Notes: a model not told the origin generated them from the letters alone. Shown: positions 18,060-26,897, numbered from the stretch's first letter. The stretch: DNA of 64,000 nucleotides from Amycolatopsis deserti (GCF_014653945.1 NZ_BNAU01000007.1:461759-525758), one strand, 5' to 3'. Made by a program: numbers and translations.

Positions 18060-19153
18060 GCTCCGGCCACCATTCGGGTCTCGCGAGTCGTGGCCGCGTG
18101 CGGGTCGATGAGGGTCTTGATCCGGGTGCTGCGGCGCTCCACCAGCGGCTGCAAACCCTCCGGGACGAGCTCGTCGAGTGACAGCGCGATCGGTGCGATG
18201 TCGGTCCACGGGTCGAGCCGGGACGCGAGCAGCTCCAGCGCGGTCGGCATGTCGGTGGCGAAGACGTGCGCGTTGGTGCCGATGACCTCGTGCTCGATCA
18301 GGCTCAGGGTCCGCACGTCCCACTCGACCGGCCTGCCCTGCAGGCCCACCATGACCAGACGACCGCCGCGGGGCAGGATCGACAACGCGGTCCGCAGCCC
18401 GGCCGGGGTCCCGGACACCTCGTAGACCACCGTCGGGTCGAGGCCGGCGTCGCTGACGGCGGCGCGCGCCTCGTCCGGGTCACCGGTGCGCAGTACGTGC
18501 GGCGCCCCCAGGGCATCGGCGATCTTCAGCCGCTGCTCGTCGATGTCGATCACCATGAGGTTGCCGGTGACCGAGTTCGCCGCGAAGGTCAGGAAGGCGC
18601 CGATGCCGCCGGCTCCGACGATCACCGCGTCGTCCGCGCCGGTCAGACGCCCGCGGCGCATCGCGTGCACGGCGATCGACATGGGCTGGGCCAGGGCGGC
18701 CGCGTCCGGGGTGAGGCCGTAGGGAGCGACCTGGAGGCAGTTCGCCGCCGGGGTGGACACGTACTCGGCCAGCGCGCCGTCGCGCTGCAGCCCGACCGTG
18801 GAGTACCGCTCGCAGAGGTTGGTGCGGGCGCGCCGGCACTGGACGCACTCACCACAGGCGATGCCGGCGCCGGACACGACGAGGTCGCCGACCGCGAAGC
18901 CGGAGACGTCCGAGCCCACTTCACGGACGACACCGGAGAACTCGTGCCCCGGGATCATCGGGCCGACGTGGCGGGAGACCGGGTGCTGCTGGTGGATGGG
19001 GAACATGTGCGGCCCGCTGTGGTACTCGTGGGCGTCGGTTCCGCAGATGCCGACCGCGCTCACCTCCAGCACCAGGTCCCCGGGTCCGCAGGTCGGTTCG
19101 GGGACGTCCTCGATGCGGATGTCGTCCCGGTCGTGGAAGACGGCGGCTCTCAT
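18056..19153 (-). CDS. Zinc-dependent alcohol dehydrogenase, butanediol/threonine/sorbitol type
   Basis: MDR superfamily enzyme of 365 aa. It has the catalytic zinc residues C37 (GICGTD) and H70-E71 (GHEFSG) and a complete structural zinc site (cysteines 100, 103, 106 and 114). NAD is bound at VGAGGIGAF. At the fourth catalytic-zinc position, where many relatives have Glu in an EP motif, this protein has Gln (AQPMSI, Q156). A LacI-type operator lies 12-25 bp upstream of its start, with AGGAG just before the ATG, so it probably has its own internal promoter within the long operon. Possible substrates are 2,3-diols or polyols. Confidence 0.88.
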   Translation of the reverse strand: MRAAVFHDRDDIRIEDVPEPTCGPGDLVLEVSAVGICGTDAHEYHSGPHMFPIHQQHPVSRHVGPMIPGHEFSGVVREVGSDVSGFAVGDLVVSGAGIACGECVQCRRARTNLCERYSTVGLQRDGALAEYVSTPAANCLQVAPYGLTPDAAALAQPMSIAVHAMRRGRLTGADDAVIVGAGGIGAFLTFAANSVTGNLMVIDIDEQRLKIADALGAPHVLRTGDPDEARAAVSDAGLDPTVVYEVSGTPAGLRTALSILPRGGRLVMVGLQGRPVEWDVRTLSLIEHEVIGTNAHVFATDMPTALELLASRLDPWTDIAPIALSLDELVPEGLQPLVERRSTRIKTLIDPHAATTRETRMVAGA

Positions 19154-19164
19154 GTGGATACTCC

Positions 19165-19178
19165 TGCAATCGTTTGCA
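19165..19178. promoter_or_regulatory. LacI-type operator, internal site
   Basis: TGCAATCGTTTGCA is identical to the site at 25544 in front of the binding-protein gene. It sits in the only sizeable gap (95 bp) inside the long operon, immediately upstream of the zinc alcohol dehydrogenase. It implies that the divergent LacI regulator also controls an internal promoter. Confidence 0.75.
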
Positions 19179-19248
19179 CGCTCGAGCGGGTCGAGTCGTG
19201 CCAGTGGTGGCGGCTGGTGCGGCGGTCAGCGGTGCGGAGCGGCAGTGG

Positions 19249-19980
19249 TCACTGGGCGACGAAGCCCCCGTCGACGTACATCTCCGCGCCGGTGACGAAC
19301 CGGGACTCCTCGCCGGCGAGGTAGACCGCGGCGTGGGCGATGTCGTCGGGCTCGCCGGGAGCGCCCATCGGGGTGGCGGCGACGAACGCCTCGGTCGCCC
19401 AGGCGGGCTGCTCGGCGACCATCGGGGTCGCGATGATGCCGGGGTGGATGGAGTTGACCCGGACACCGCGGGCGGCGAAGGTGACGGCGGCGTTCTTCGT
19501 CAGCGTGCGGACGCCGCCCTTGGCGGCCTGGTAGGCCGGTGCCACGTCGTGCCCGACCACGCCGGAGATGGACGAGATGTTGATGACCGAACCGCATCCC
19601 GCCTCGAGCATCCGCGGGATGACGGTGCGCATGCCGAGGAAACAGCTGGTGAGGTTGAGGTCGACGACGTGGCGGAAGGTCTCCACCGAGGTCTTTTCGA
19701 GGGGATCGAAGCTGATCACCGCGCCGGCGTTGTTGACCAGGACGTCGATCGGCTGACGCGTCCACGCCTCCGCGACGGCGCTCTCCCAGGCGTCGGCGTC
19801 GGTGACGTCCATCCGCGTGAACCGGGCCCCGAAGGCATCAGCGGCGCGCTGTCCCTCCGGTTCGCGGATGTCGGCGATCGTCACCACCGCGCCTTCGGCG
19901 ATGAAGCGTTCGGCGATGGCCCGGCCGATGCCGCGTGCGCCACCGGTGACCAGTGCGTGCTTTCCGTTGAGGCGGGGCAT
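19249..19980 (-). CDS. SDR family oxidoreductase
   Basis: Classical SDR of 243 aa with TGGARGIGRAIAERF, NNAG, the catalytic Ser in NISSISG and YQAAK, and the C-terminal DGGF. It is likely an NAD(P) alcohol/polyol dehydrogenase acting on the imported compound. I chose the ATG at 19980 because GGAGG lies six bases upstream and the fold starts there; the frame stays open further upstream. It follows another SDR gene by 32 bp, and the two are only distantly alike. Confidence 0.88.
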   Translation of the reverse strand: MPRLNGKHALVTGGARGIGRAIAERFIAEGAVVTIADIREPEGQRAADAFGARFTRMDVTDADAWESAVAEAWTRQPIDVLVNNAGAVISFDPLEKTSVETFRHVVDLNLTSCFLGMRTVIPRMLEAGCGSVINISSISGVVGHDVAPAYQAAKGGVRTLTKNAAVTFAARGVRVNSIHPGIIATPMVAEQPAWATEAFVAATPMGAPGEPDDIAHAAVYLAGEESRFVTGAEMYVDGGFVAQ

Positions 19981-20012
19981 CGGTTCCTCCGGGTTCTGGA
20001 GCGGGAAGGCGG

Positions 20013-20810
20013 TCACGTGAAGTCGAGACCGCCGTTGACGTTGATGCACTGGCCGGTGACGTAGGAGCCGGACTTCGAGGCCAGCCACATGATGGCGCCG
20101 GCCATGTCCGACCCGTAGCCGTAGCGGCCGAGCGGAATGGTGTCGAGCTCGATCTGCTTCATCTCGTCGAAGGTGATGCCGCGTTCCTTCGCGTCGGACT
20201 CGACGAACGCCCAGTGCATCTCGGTGGCCGCGAGGCCGGGGCAGAGCGCGTTGACGTTGATGCCGTGCTTCGCGAGCTCCACTGCCAGCGACATGGTGAG
20301 GGTGTGCACCGCGTTCTTGCTGGCGCCGTAGGCGGCGGAACCCGGATGGCCGACCTTGCCGAAGAAGGAACCGGTGTTCACGATGCTGCCGCCCCGCCCC
20401 TGGGCGATCATCTGCCGTCCGGCGTGCTTGCAGCCGTGGAAGATTCCCTTGTAGTTGACGGCGAGCAGCTTGTCGACGTCGCTCATGCGGGTGTCCACGA
20501 CGTCGGCCGGGGTGACGTGGATCCCGGCGTTGTTGGCCATGATGTCGAGCCGGCCGAACTCGGCGACGGCGTCGGCGACCACGGCCTCGACCTGTTCCTC
20601 GATCGACACGTCGACGACCCGGGAGGCGATCTTGACGTCCGGGTGCTCCTTCGCGATGCGCTCGGCGGTGGCGTGCACCTCCTCCCGCACGTCGGCGAGG
20701 AGGACGTGCACGCCCTCCGACGCCAGGGTCTCGGCGATACCCTCCCCGATCCCCCGCGACGAGCCGGTGACGATCGCGGTCTTGCCTGCGACGCTTCGGA
20801 AATCGCTCAC
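20013..20810 (-). CDS. SDR family oxidoreductase
   Basis: Classical SDR of 265 aa. The cofactor motif is TGSSRGIGEGIAETLASEG, followed by NNAG, NTGSFFG with YGASK, and NVNGGL at the C-terminus. It starts with GTG at 20810, 25 bp after the second permease gene, so an early oxidation step right after import is a reasonable inference. The exact substrate (sugar, polyol or hydroxyacid) is not determinable. Confidence 0.88.
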   Translation of the reverse strand: MSDFRSVAGKTAIVTGSSRGIGEGIAETLASEGVHVLLADVREEVHATAERIAKEHPDVKIASRVVDVSIEEQVEAVVADAVAEFGRLDIMANNAGIHVTPADVVDTRMSDVDKLLAVNYKGIFHGCKHAGRQMIAQGRGGSIVNTGSFFGKVGHPGSAAYGASKNAVHTLTMSLAVELAKHGINVNALCPGLAATEMHWAFVESDAKERGITFDEMKQIELDTIPLGRYGYGSDMAGAIMWLASKSGSYVTGQCINVNGGLDFT

Positions 20811-20835
20811 TGCAGTTGTCCTCGCACTCTCGTTC

Positions 20836-21819
20836 TCATGGGGTTGGACGTGCTCGTTCGCTCGACAGTCGCGCGAACCAGCGCTTGGTGGCGTCGGAAT
20901 CCTTGAACAGCTCCACGGCGAGGACGACCAGGACGAGGACGCCGATCGCGAAGTTCGCGACGTAGACGGCGCTGCCCTGGATGCTCAGCCCGCTGACGAT
21001 GAACCGGAGGGTGAGCGTGCCGGCCGCGATGCCCAGGACGGTGCCGCGGCCACCGCGAAGGCTCACCCCGCCGATGAGTGCGGCGGTCACCCCGGGGAGC
21101 AGCAGATCGGCGAACTCGGTCGGCGAGGCCGAGCCGGACTTGAGGCTGAGCATGGCGCCGACGAGCGCGCCCATCGCACCGGACGTGCCGAACGCGATCA
21201 CCAGGGGCCGCCACAGCGGGATTCCGGCGGCGAGTGCCTCGACCCGCCCGCCGCCGACCGCGCCGATCTCCTTGCCCCACCTCGTGTAGGCGAGGAAGAG
21301 ACCGGTCAGGAGCAGCACGACGATCGTCAGGATGCTGAAGGGCGAGAAGATGTACAGCTGTTTCGACACCAGGTCGGCGATGTCCAGATCGGGCACGATG
21401 ATCGTCTTCGAATCGGACAGCAGGTAGGCGACGCCGCGGAACGCGACGAGCGTTCCGATGGTGAAGACCAAGGAGTTGATCTTCAGCCAGAAGATGGCGA
21501 TGCCTTGCGCCACACCGAGGACGACCCCGACGGCCAGTGCGGACAGGACGGCGACGAAGATGCCGTGCTCGGCCTGCTTGACGGCGACGACGCCGCCGAG
21601 TACGGCGACCGACGCGATCGACAGGTCCAGCTCGCCCGCCATGACCGTCAGGCCGACACCGAGTGCGATGAGACCGAGGAAGGCGAAGCCCTCCATGACC
21701 GTGAACATGTTGCCGGTCGAGGTGAACACCGGGAGGGTGATCGCGAAGTAGGCGAACAGGACGACTGCGATGCCGAGACGGACGGCGAGGTCACTGTCGA
21801 TCTTCTTGCGGATGGTCAT
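20836..21819 (-). CDS. Sugar ABC transporter permease (RbsC/CUT2 family), second permease
   Basis: Integral membrane protein of 327 aa with about nine hydrophobic segments. It carries the CUT2 motif VMAGELDLSIASVAVLGG and, near the C-terminus, LPGVTAALIGGVSLRGGRGT. The ATG at 21819 overlaps the stop of the first permease (ATGA). It forms a heterodimeric channel with the upstream permease, as in importers that carry two different permeases instead of a homodimer. A much longer open frame upstream is antisense of the other permease. Confidence 0.93.
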   Translation of the reverse strand: MTIRKKIDSDLAVRLGIAVVLFAYFAITLPVFTSTGNMFTVMEGFAFLGLIALGVGLTVMAGELDLSIASVAVLGGVVAVKQAEHGIFVAVLSALAVGVVLGVAQGIAIFWLKINSLVFTIGTLVAFRGVAYLLSDSKTIIVPDLDIADLVSKQLYIFSPFSILTIVVLLLTGLFLAYTRWGKEIGAVGGGRVEALAAGIPLWRPLVIAFGTSGAMGALVGAMLSLKSGSASPTEFADLLLPGVTAALIGGVSLRGGRGTVLGIAAGTLTLRFIVSGLSIQGSAVYVANFAIGVLVLVVLAVELFKDSDATKRWFARLSSERARPTP

Positions 21820-22865
21820 GCCGACCGCCTCCGGGCGAGTGCGTAGGTGCTGACGGCGATGGCGACGGCGACGCCTTCGACGGTGATGCGAACGCCGAAG
21901 CTGTACCCGCGGAGCGCCAGCAGGTTGGACACCATGGCGATGAAGATCGCGCCGAGACAGGTCTGCCACATCGACCCGCGTCCGCCCTGCACCAGCGTCC
22001 CGCCGACCAGCACCGCCGCGATCACCTCGGTGTTGAAGTCGGGGAACTGGTTGACGATCCCGCGGCTGGTCTGCGCGGCCGCGAACACACCCGCGAGCCC
22101 GGCGGCGACCCCGGAGATCGTGAACGCGGTCAGCGACGCGAGCTTGACGTTGAGGCCACTGGCCTTCGCGGCGTGCCGGTTGGCGCCGACGAGCGTCATC
22201 TGGCGTCCGGTCCGGGTCCGGATGAGCACGACCGAGAAGACGACGGTGAGCAGGATCAGCGCCCAGGTCTGCACGGGGACGCCGAGCGGACGGCCGGTGC
22301 CGATGAACAGGGCCGTGTTGTCCTGGATGTTGACCTGCTTCTGGTCGGTCATCACCGACGCCAGACCGAACAGGGCGGCGCCGGCGCCGAGTGTGGTGAT
22401 GATGGGGTTCGCTCCCGCGGCCACCACCAGGCCCTGCGCGATGCCGACGACCGCGCCGAGGAGCAGGGCGCACACCACGCTGAGGAGCCAGCCGATGCCG
22501 GTGTTCATCAGCATCGCGAAGCTGACCGCGCTGAACGCCGCGGTCTGCTCGACCGACATCGAGAAGTAGTTGCCGGACATGGTGATGAAGGTCATCCCGA
22601 GCGCGGCGATGCCGACGACCGACGCCGCCCGGACGATGTTGAGGACGTTCTCGGCGGTGAGGAAGGCGGGAGTCGCCAGCGCACCGGCAGCGAGGACAGC
22701 GACCGCGAGGGTGACGATGACGGCGACCGGCAGGTTGCGCCTGTTCGGCACCCACCTCGGCGCTTTCGGGCCACCGGTTCCGGTGGATCGCACCCTGGCC
22801 GGGCCGGGGGTCGCCGGTGCCGGCTCGGTGTCCGGTTCGGCCAGATCGCCGTGGGGAACGGTCAT
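21816..22865 (-). CDS. Sugar ABC transporter permease (RbsC/CUT2 family), first permease
   Basis: Membrane protein of 349 aa. A hydrophilic, Pro/Gly-rich cytoplasmic tail of about 45 residues is followed by multiple hydrophobic segments. The CUT2-type loop reads ITMSGNYFSMSVEQTAAFSA in place of the usual GGIDLSVG, so this copy is diverged; the C-terminal VLVGGTLVQGGRGS is conserved. It overlaps the ATPase stop upstream and the second permease start downstream (both ATGA). It presumably pairs with the second permease. Confidence 0.92.
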   Translation of the reverse strand: MTVPHGDLAEPDTEPAPATPGPARVRSTGTGGPKAPRWVPNRRNLPVAVIVTLAVAVLAAGALATPAFLTAENVLNIVRAASVVGIAALGMTFITMSGNYFSMSVEQTAAFSAVSFAMLMNTGIGWLLSVVCALLLGAVVGIAQGLVVAAGANPIITTLGAGAALFGLASVMTDQKQVNIQDNTALFIGTGRPLGVPVQTWALILLTVVFSVVLIRTRTGRQMTLVGANRHAAKASGLNVKLASLTAFTISGVAAGLAGVFAAAQTSRGIVNQFPDFNTEVIAAVLVGGTLVQGGRGSMWQTCLGAIFIAMVSNLLALRGYSFGVRITVEGVAVAIAVSTYALARRRSA

Positions 22866-24382
22866 GACGCGACCTCCTCGCGCGCACCCTCGGGGTGCGT
22901 GATGTCGGCAGTGAGCTGGGCGTAGTCGACGTCCTCGGCGTCGCGGAAGGCGACCAGGCGCCCGCGATACAGCGAGCCGACGCGATCGGCCAGGCCGAGC
23001 ACCTCCTGGGCGTCGGACGAGGCGCAGAGGATGGCCAGCCCCTCGTCGGCGAGCTTGCGCAGGTGCCGGTAGATCTCGGCGCGGGCGCCGACGTCCACCC
23101 CTCGGGTCGGCTCGTCGATGAGCAGGACCCGGGGCTCGATCCCGAGCCACTTGCCCAGCACGATCTTCTGCTGGTTGCCGCCGCTGAGCGTCGACGCGAG
23201 CGCTTTCAGGCGCTTGGTGTCGAAGCTGAACGCCTGCGCGATCTCGGTGCCCATCCGGCGCTCGCGCGCACGGTTGAGCCATCCGCCCGGCGTGACCTTG
23301 GCGAGTGAGGCCGAGGTCAGGTTCTCCGAGACGGGACGGATGCCGAACATCCCGTCGCGCTTGCGGTCGCCGGAGCAGTAGGCGATGCCCGCGCGGATGG
23401 CGGCGTGCTGGTTGCTGGACTTCACGGGCGCGCCGGCCAGCGTCACGCTCCCGCTGTCGCTGTGCCGCGCGCCCGCGATCGCCTCGAGGAGCGGAGTGGC
23501 GCCGCTGCCCACCTGGCCGGCGAGACCGACGATCTCCCCCGCGCGGACCTCCAGACTGATCGGCTCGGCCAGGCCCGCCGCGGCGATCCGCGACACGGAC
23601 AGGACGGTCGCGCCGAACGTGCGTCCGGCGACCCGGTCGGGGAACATGTTCTCCAGCCGGCGCCCGAGCATCTTCGTGATCAGGCCGTCGACGTCGAGTT
23701 CGGCCGTCTCGAGCGGCGGGCTGCTCTCGCCGTTGCGGAACACCGTGACCCGGTTCGCCAGCTCGAAGATCTCGCCGAGCCGGTGGGTCACGTAGATGAC
23801 CGACCTGCCTTCGGCGGCCACACTTCGCACGACGGCCTTGACCCGCTCGATCTCGGTGTCGGACAACGCCGCCGTGGGCTCGTCGAGGATGAGGATGCGG
23901 GCGTCGCGGGCGATCATGCGAGCCACCTCGACGAGTTGCTGCTCGGCGACCGAAAGCGTGCCCGCCGGGGTCCGCGGGTCGACGTAGTCGAGGCCGACCG
24001 TCCGCAGGTGCTCCTTCGCGCGGGCGGCGAGCCGTCGTCCGCTCCAGTTCTGGCCGCTGTCCGCGTTGCCGAGGAACACGTTCTCGGCGACCGTCATCGT
24101 GGGCACGACGCTGAGTTCCTGCTGGACGACCGCGACGCCGACCTCCGCGGACCGGCGCGACGAGTGGATGTCGACCCGCCGGCCGTCGATGCGGATCTCG
24201 CCGCTGTCCGGGCGGTGGATGCCGGACAGCATCTTCACCAGGGTGCTCTTGCCGGCGCCGTTCTCACCGGCCAGCGCCATCACCTCGCCGGCGCGGAGCT
24301 CGAAGTTCACGCCTTTCAGCGCGTGCACCGCGCCGAAACTCTTGGCGATGTCTGCCATCCGCAGATAGGGCTCTGTGGACAC
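22862..24382 (-). CDS. Sugar ABC transporter ATP-binding protein (RbsA type)
   Basis: Double-NBD ATPase of 506 aa. Domain 1 has GENGAGKST, the signature LSVAEQQLVE and [10 protein letters not shown]. Domain 2 has the degenerate [20 protein letters not shown] and LLIDEPTRGVD. It starts with GTG at 24382 behind AGGA. The frame extends far upstream in antisense of the binding-protein gene, but the ATPase fold begins at VSTEPYLRMADI. It energises the two-permease importer and overlaps the first permease by 4 bp. Confidence 0.94.
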   Translation of the reverse strand: MSTEPYLRMADIAKSFGAVHALKGVNFELRAGEVMALAGENGAGKSTLVKMLSGIHRPDSGEIRIDGRRVDIHSSRRSAEVGVAVVQQELSVVPTMTVAENVFLGNADSGQNWSGRRLAARAKEHLRTVGLDYVDPRTPAGTLSVAEQQLVEVARMIARDARILILDEPTAALSDTEIERVKAVVRSVAAEGRSVIYVTHRLGEIFELANRVTVFRNGESSPPLETAELDVDGLITKMLGRRLENMFPDRVAGRTFGATVLSVSRIAAAGLAEPISLEVRAGEIVGLAGQVGSGATPLLEAIAGARHSDSGSVTLAGAPVKSSNQHAAIRAGIAYCSGDRKRDGMFGIRPVSENLTSASLAKVTPGGWLNRARERRMGTEIAQAFSFDTKRLKALASTLSGGNQQKIVLGKWLGIEPRVLLIDEPTRGVDVGARAEIYRHLRKLADEGLAILCASSDAQEVLGLADRVGSLYRGRLVAFRDAEDVDYAQLTADITHPEGAREEVAS

Positions 24383-24420
24383 CGGATTCCTCGCATCTCG
24401 TGGGGAACGTGGGGTGGCGG

Positions 24421-25515
24421 TCAGTACGTGCACAGGTCGGTCATCTTGTGACCCCACAGGCTGGTGGACTGCACCTCGGCGGAGTGCACCATCGGGTTCG
24501 GGATGAAGTTGAACCGCGAGACCGAGTCGACCGCCGGAGCCTGGTCCGGGGACGCGCCCGGACGGTTCTCGCCATCCTTGACCTGGCCGGTCTTCAGGTA
24601 GGCGTGCACCACGTCGATCGTGTACTGGCCCTCCAGCCTGGCGGCCTGGAGACCGGTGCCGAACTGCTTGCCCGCCTGGAGGTTGGTGAAGTCGCCGTGG
24701 CAGTTGCCGCCGATGACCGCGACGTCCTTGCCGGGCTGGTAGCCGGCCTCCTCGAGTGCCTGGATGGCGCCGTCGGCGAGGGCGTCGTTCTGGGCGTAGA
24801 CGATGTCGATGCCCTTCGCCTTGTTCGCCGCGATCAGTTGTGCGCCGACCTTGTAGCCCGTCGTCTGGTCGAAGCCAGCCGGAGCTTCGGCGATGACCTG
24901 GATGCCGGATCCGCCGATGCCCTTGCCGAAGCCGTCCATGCGGTCCTGGGTGGCGCCGTAGCCCGCGGGAAAGGTGATCGCGATGGCGTTGCCGCCGGCG
25001 GAGTGCAGCGGAGCGCCGCCCTCCTTGAGCTGGTCGCGGGCCTGCACGGCCAGCCGCCCCGACACGTCGCCGTTCTCGAAGTCGTCCACACCGGCGTAAG
25101 CCACGATGTATTCGAGACCGCGGTCGTCGGGGTTCTGGTTGGTCTGGAAGGTCGGGACCCCGCTGTCGTGCAGCTTCTTCAGTGAGGCGAGACCCGCGGC
25201 GTTGTCGACCGGCCACCACACGTAGGCGTCCGGCTTGCGCCCGCTGCCCAGTTCCTGCTGCACCTGCGTGTCCTGCTCGGGCTGGCTGAACTGGTTCTCG
25301 AGGATCTTGATGTCGAGGCCCAGCTTTTCGGCCTCCGCCCGGGCGCCTCGCTGCCACTCGGCGAGGTAGTTGTCCGAGCCCGGGGGCATGAAGACGACAA
25401 CGCTGCGTGCGCCGTCGCCGCTGCCGGCGGCGCCCATGTCCCCGCAGGCGGCGAGCGTCGCGCCGGTCAATGCCAGGGCGACGGTGATCCCAAGGGTGCG
25501 GCGGTTCTTGTTCAC
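24421..25515 (-). CDS. Sugar ABC transporter substrate-binding lipoprotein
   Basis: Extracytoplasmic binding protein of 364 aa. The signal peptide has a basic start (MNKNRRTLG), a hydrophobic core and the lipobox TLAAC, so the protein is lipid-anchored. The type-1 periplasmic-binding fold is seen in VVFMPPGSDNYLAEWQRGA, AYVWWPVDNAAG, DIVYAQNDALADGAI and AVIGGNCHG. I chose the GTG at 25515 (ribosome site GGAG) over longer in-frame starts because it begins the signal peptide. It is the first gene of the 13-gene operon, with LacI-type operators in front. Ligand unknown. Confidence 0.92.
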   Translation of the reverse strand: MNKNRRTLGITVALALTGATLAACGDMGAAGSGDGARSVVVFMPPGSDNYLAEWQRGARAEAEKLGLDIKILENQFSQPEQDTQVQQELGSGRKPDAYVWWPVDNAAGLASLKKLHDSGVPTFQTNQNPDDRGLEYIVAYAGVDDFENGDVSGRLAVQARDQLKEGGAPLHSAGGNAIAITFPAGYGATQDRMDGFGKGIGGSGIQVIAEAPAGFDQTTGYKVGAQLIAANKAKGIDIVYAQNDALADGAIQALEEAGYQPGKDVAVIGGNCHGDFTNLQAGKQFGTGLQAARLEGQYTIDVVHAYLKTGQVKDGENRPGASPDQAPAVDSVSRFNFIPNPMVHSAEVQSTSLWGHKMTDLCTY

Positions 25516-25543
25516 GTGCTTCTCCTGTGCCTCGCGCCGGGTC

Positions 25544-25557
25544 TGCAATCGTTTGCA
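25544..25557. promoter_or_regulatory. LacI-type operator in the binding-protein leader
   Basis: TGCAATCGTTTGCA lies 28 bp upstream of the binding-protein start codon and is an exact match to the site at 19165. It probably lies downstream of the transcription start and acts as a roadblock or auxiliary operator. Confidence 0.75.
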
Positions 25558-25660
25558 AACCCGGTCGGAAAAGAGCCCTGGTGCCCGGCTCGACATGCGT
25601 TGTCCGATCGACGTCCGACATGGTTCCCGCCCGGGCGGCCCGATGGCCCCGAGCGACTTC

Positions 25661-25674
25661 TGCAATCGATAGCA
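25661..25674. promoter_or_regulatory. LacI-type operator adjoining the operon promoter
   Basis: TGCAATCGATAGCA, a near-palindromic copy of the operator, lies immediately downstream of the best -10 candidate on the minus strand (25679-25684). This is the classical position for repression. Confidence 0.72.
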
Positions 25675-25678
25675 GTGG

Positions 25679-25708
25679 ACGGTAGATGGCAACTGTCGCC
25701 AGTGTCAA
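25679..25708 (-). promoter_or_regulatory. Predicted promoter of the 13-gene catabolic operon
   Basis: On the minus strand TTGACA (25708-25703) is followed after 18 bp by TACCGT (25684-25679). Operator copies lie directly downstream (25661) and about 30 bp upstream (25739), consistent with LacI-type looping or steric repression. Prediction only. Confidence 0.5.
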
Positions 25709-25738
25709 GGGTCACAAGTGATCGACTGGGCCGGGGAG

Positions 25739-25752
25739 TGCTATCGATTGCT
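25739..25752. promoter_or_regulatory. LacI-type operator, middle of the divergent region
   Basis: TGCTATCGATTGCT is a near-palindromic copy of the same 14-bp motif, in reverse orientation to the copy at 25661 and 78 bp from it. Confidence 0.65.
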
Positions 25753-25825
25753 GCGCTACCCCTGGGGTGCCACTGGACGGGGAGAACACTCGTCGCCCCG
25801 GCGCATACCGCATCGGGTTCAGCGC

Positions 25826-25839
25826 TGCTATCGTTTGCG
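25826..25839. promoter_or_regulatory. LacI-type operator in front of the regulator gene
   Basis: TGCTATCGTTTGCG ends 25 bp before the lacI-type start codon. This is the expected place for autoregulation. Confidence 0.65.
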
Positions 25840-25864
25840 GAGATGACGACGGGCGGGGGCAGCA

Positions 25865-26896
25865 ATGAGAGCGCGTGAAGCGGGTCCGACGCTGAAGGAC
25901 GTCGCGGCGCTGGCCGGTGTGCATCCGACGACCGCGTCGCGAGCTCTGGACCCGGCGAAAAGTCATCTGGTCAGCGAGGAGACGCGGCATCGGATCCTCC
26001 GGATCTCCGCTGAGCTCGGCTATCAGGTGAACGCGATGGCGCGGAGTCTTCGCACGGGTTCGAGCGGCCTGATCGGGATGGTGGTGGCGGATGTGTCCAA
26101 CCCGTTCCTGCCGCCGATCCTGCGGGCCATCGAGCAGGTGATCCGCCACGAAGGCCTGATGCTTCTCATCGCCGAGACCCACGACGACGCCCGTACGATG
26201 CAGGAGATCCTCGGGCACTTCGCGCGCCGCCGGGTCGACGCGATCATCCTCACCGCGGCTCATCAGGGCGACCTGGAGCTCGTTCGAGCGGCGGCCGCGA
26301 GCACTCCGGTCGTCCTCGCGGTGCGGAGTGTCGACGGAGGCAACTTCCCGACGGTGACGCACGATGACCGCCTGGGCGGGCGGCTCGCGGCCCAGCACCT
26401 CGTCGAGCTCGGCCACCAGGACGTGGCCCAGTTGCGCGGGCCAGAGGATGTCTCGTCGTTCAGCGGCCGGTCGGCGGGGTTCCACTCCGTGCTGTCCGAA
26501 ACGACTGCGCGCGAGGTCGGTTCCGGTCTCGTCGCCGCGAGCCCGACGGTCGAGGAGGGACGCCGGCTGACGGCGGAGTTGCTGGCGGCGGGCGGCCAGC
26601 GGCCAACGGCCATCTTCGCCCACAACGACCAGATGGCGGTCGGCGCCATGGACGCGCTGCGGGAGGCCGGCCTGAGCTGCCCTCGCGACATCTCCATCGT
26701 CGGGTACAACGACGCGCCGCTGGCGGACCACATCGATCCCCCGCTGACCACGATCAGACTGCCCGCATCAGAACTGGGCCGCCGAGTCGCGCGCCTGGCG
26801 TTGGAGCAGCTGTCCGAGGACCCACCCGAGGCCTCGATGGTCCGGCTACCCCCAGAACTGATCATCCGCCGCTCAACAGCCCCATTCACGCCCTGA
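25865..26896 (+). CDS. LacI family transcriptional regulator
   Basis: Repressor-type regulator of 343 aa. The N-terminal helix-turn-helix (TLKDVAALAGVHPTTASRAL, about residues 9-28) has the hinge region VNAMARSLRTGSSGLIG, and a type-1 periplasmic-binding effector domain follows (VADVSNPFLPPILRAIE, AIFAHNDQMAVGAM, VGYNDAPLADHIDPPLTTI). It is divergent from the sugar importer operon. The five 14-bp TGC(A/T)ATCG(T/A)TTGCA-like sites, three of them in this intergenic region, are its likely targets, with the imported sugar or a derivative as inducer. Confidence 0.93.
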   Translation: MRAREAGPTLKDVAALAGVHPTTASRALDPAKSHLVSEETRHRILRISAELGYQVNAMARSLRTGSSGLIGMVVADVSNPFLPPILRAIEQVIRHEGLMLLIAETHDDARTMQEILGHFARRRVDAIILTAAHQGDLELVRAAAASTPVVLAVRSVDGGNFPTVTHDDRLGGRLAAQHLVELGHQDVAQLRGPEDVSSFSGRSAGFHSVLSETTAREVGSGLVAASPTVEEGRRLTAELLAAGGQRPTAIFAHNDQMAVGAMDALREAGLSCPRDISIVGYNDAPLADHIDPPLTTIRLPASELGRRVARLALEQLSEDPPEASMVRLPPELIIRRSTAPFTP

Positions 26897-26897
26897 C

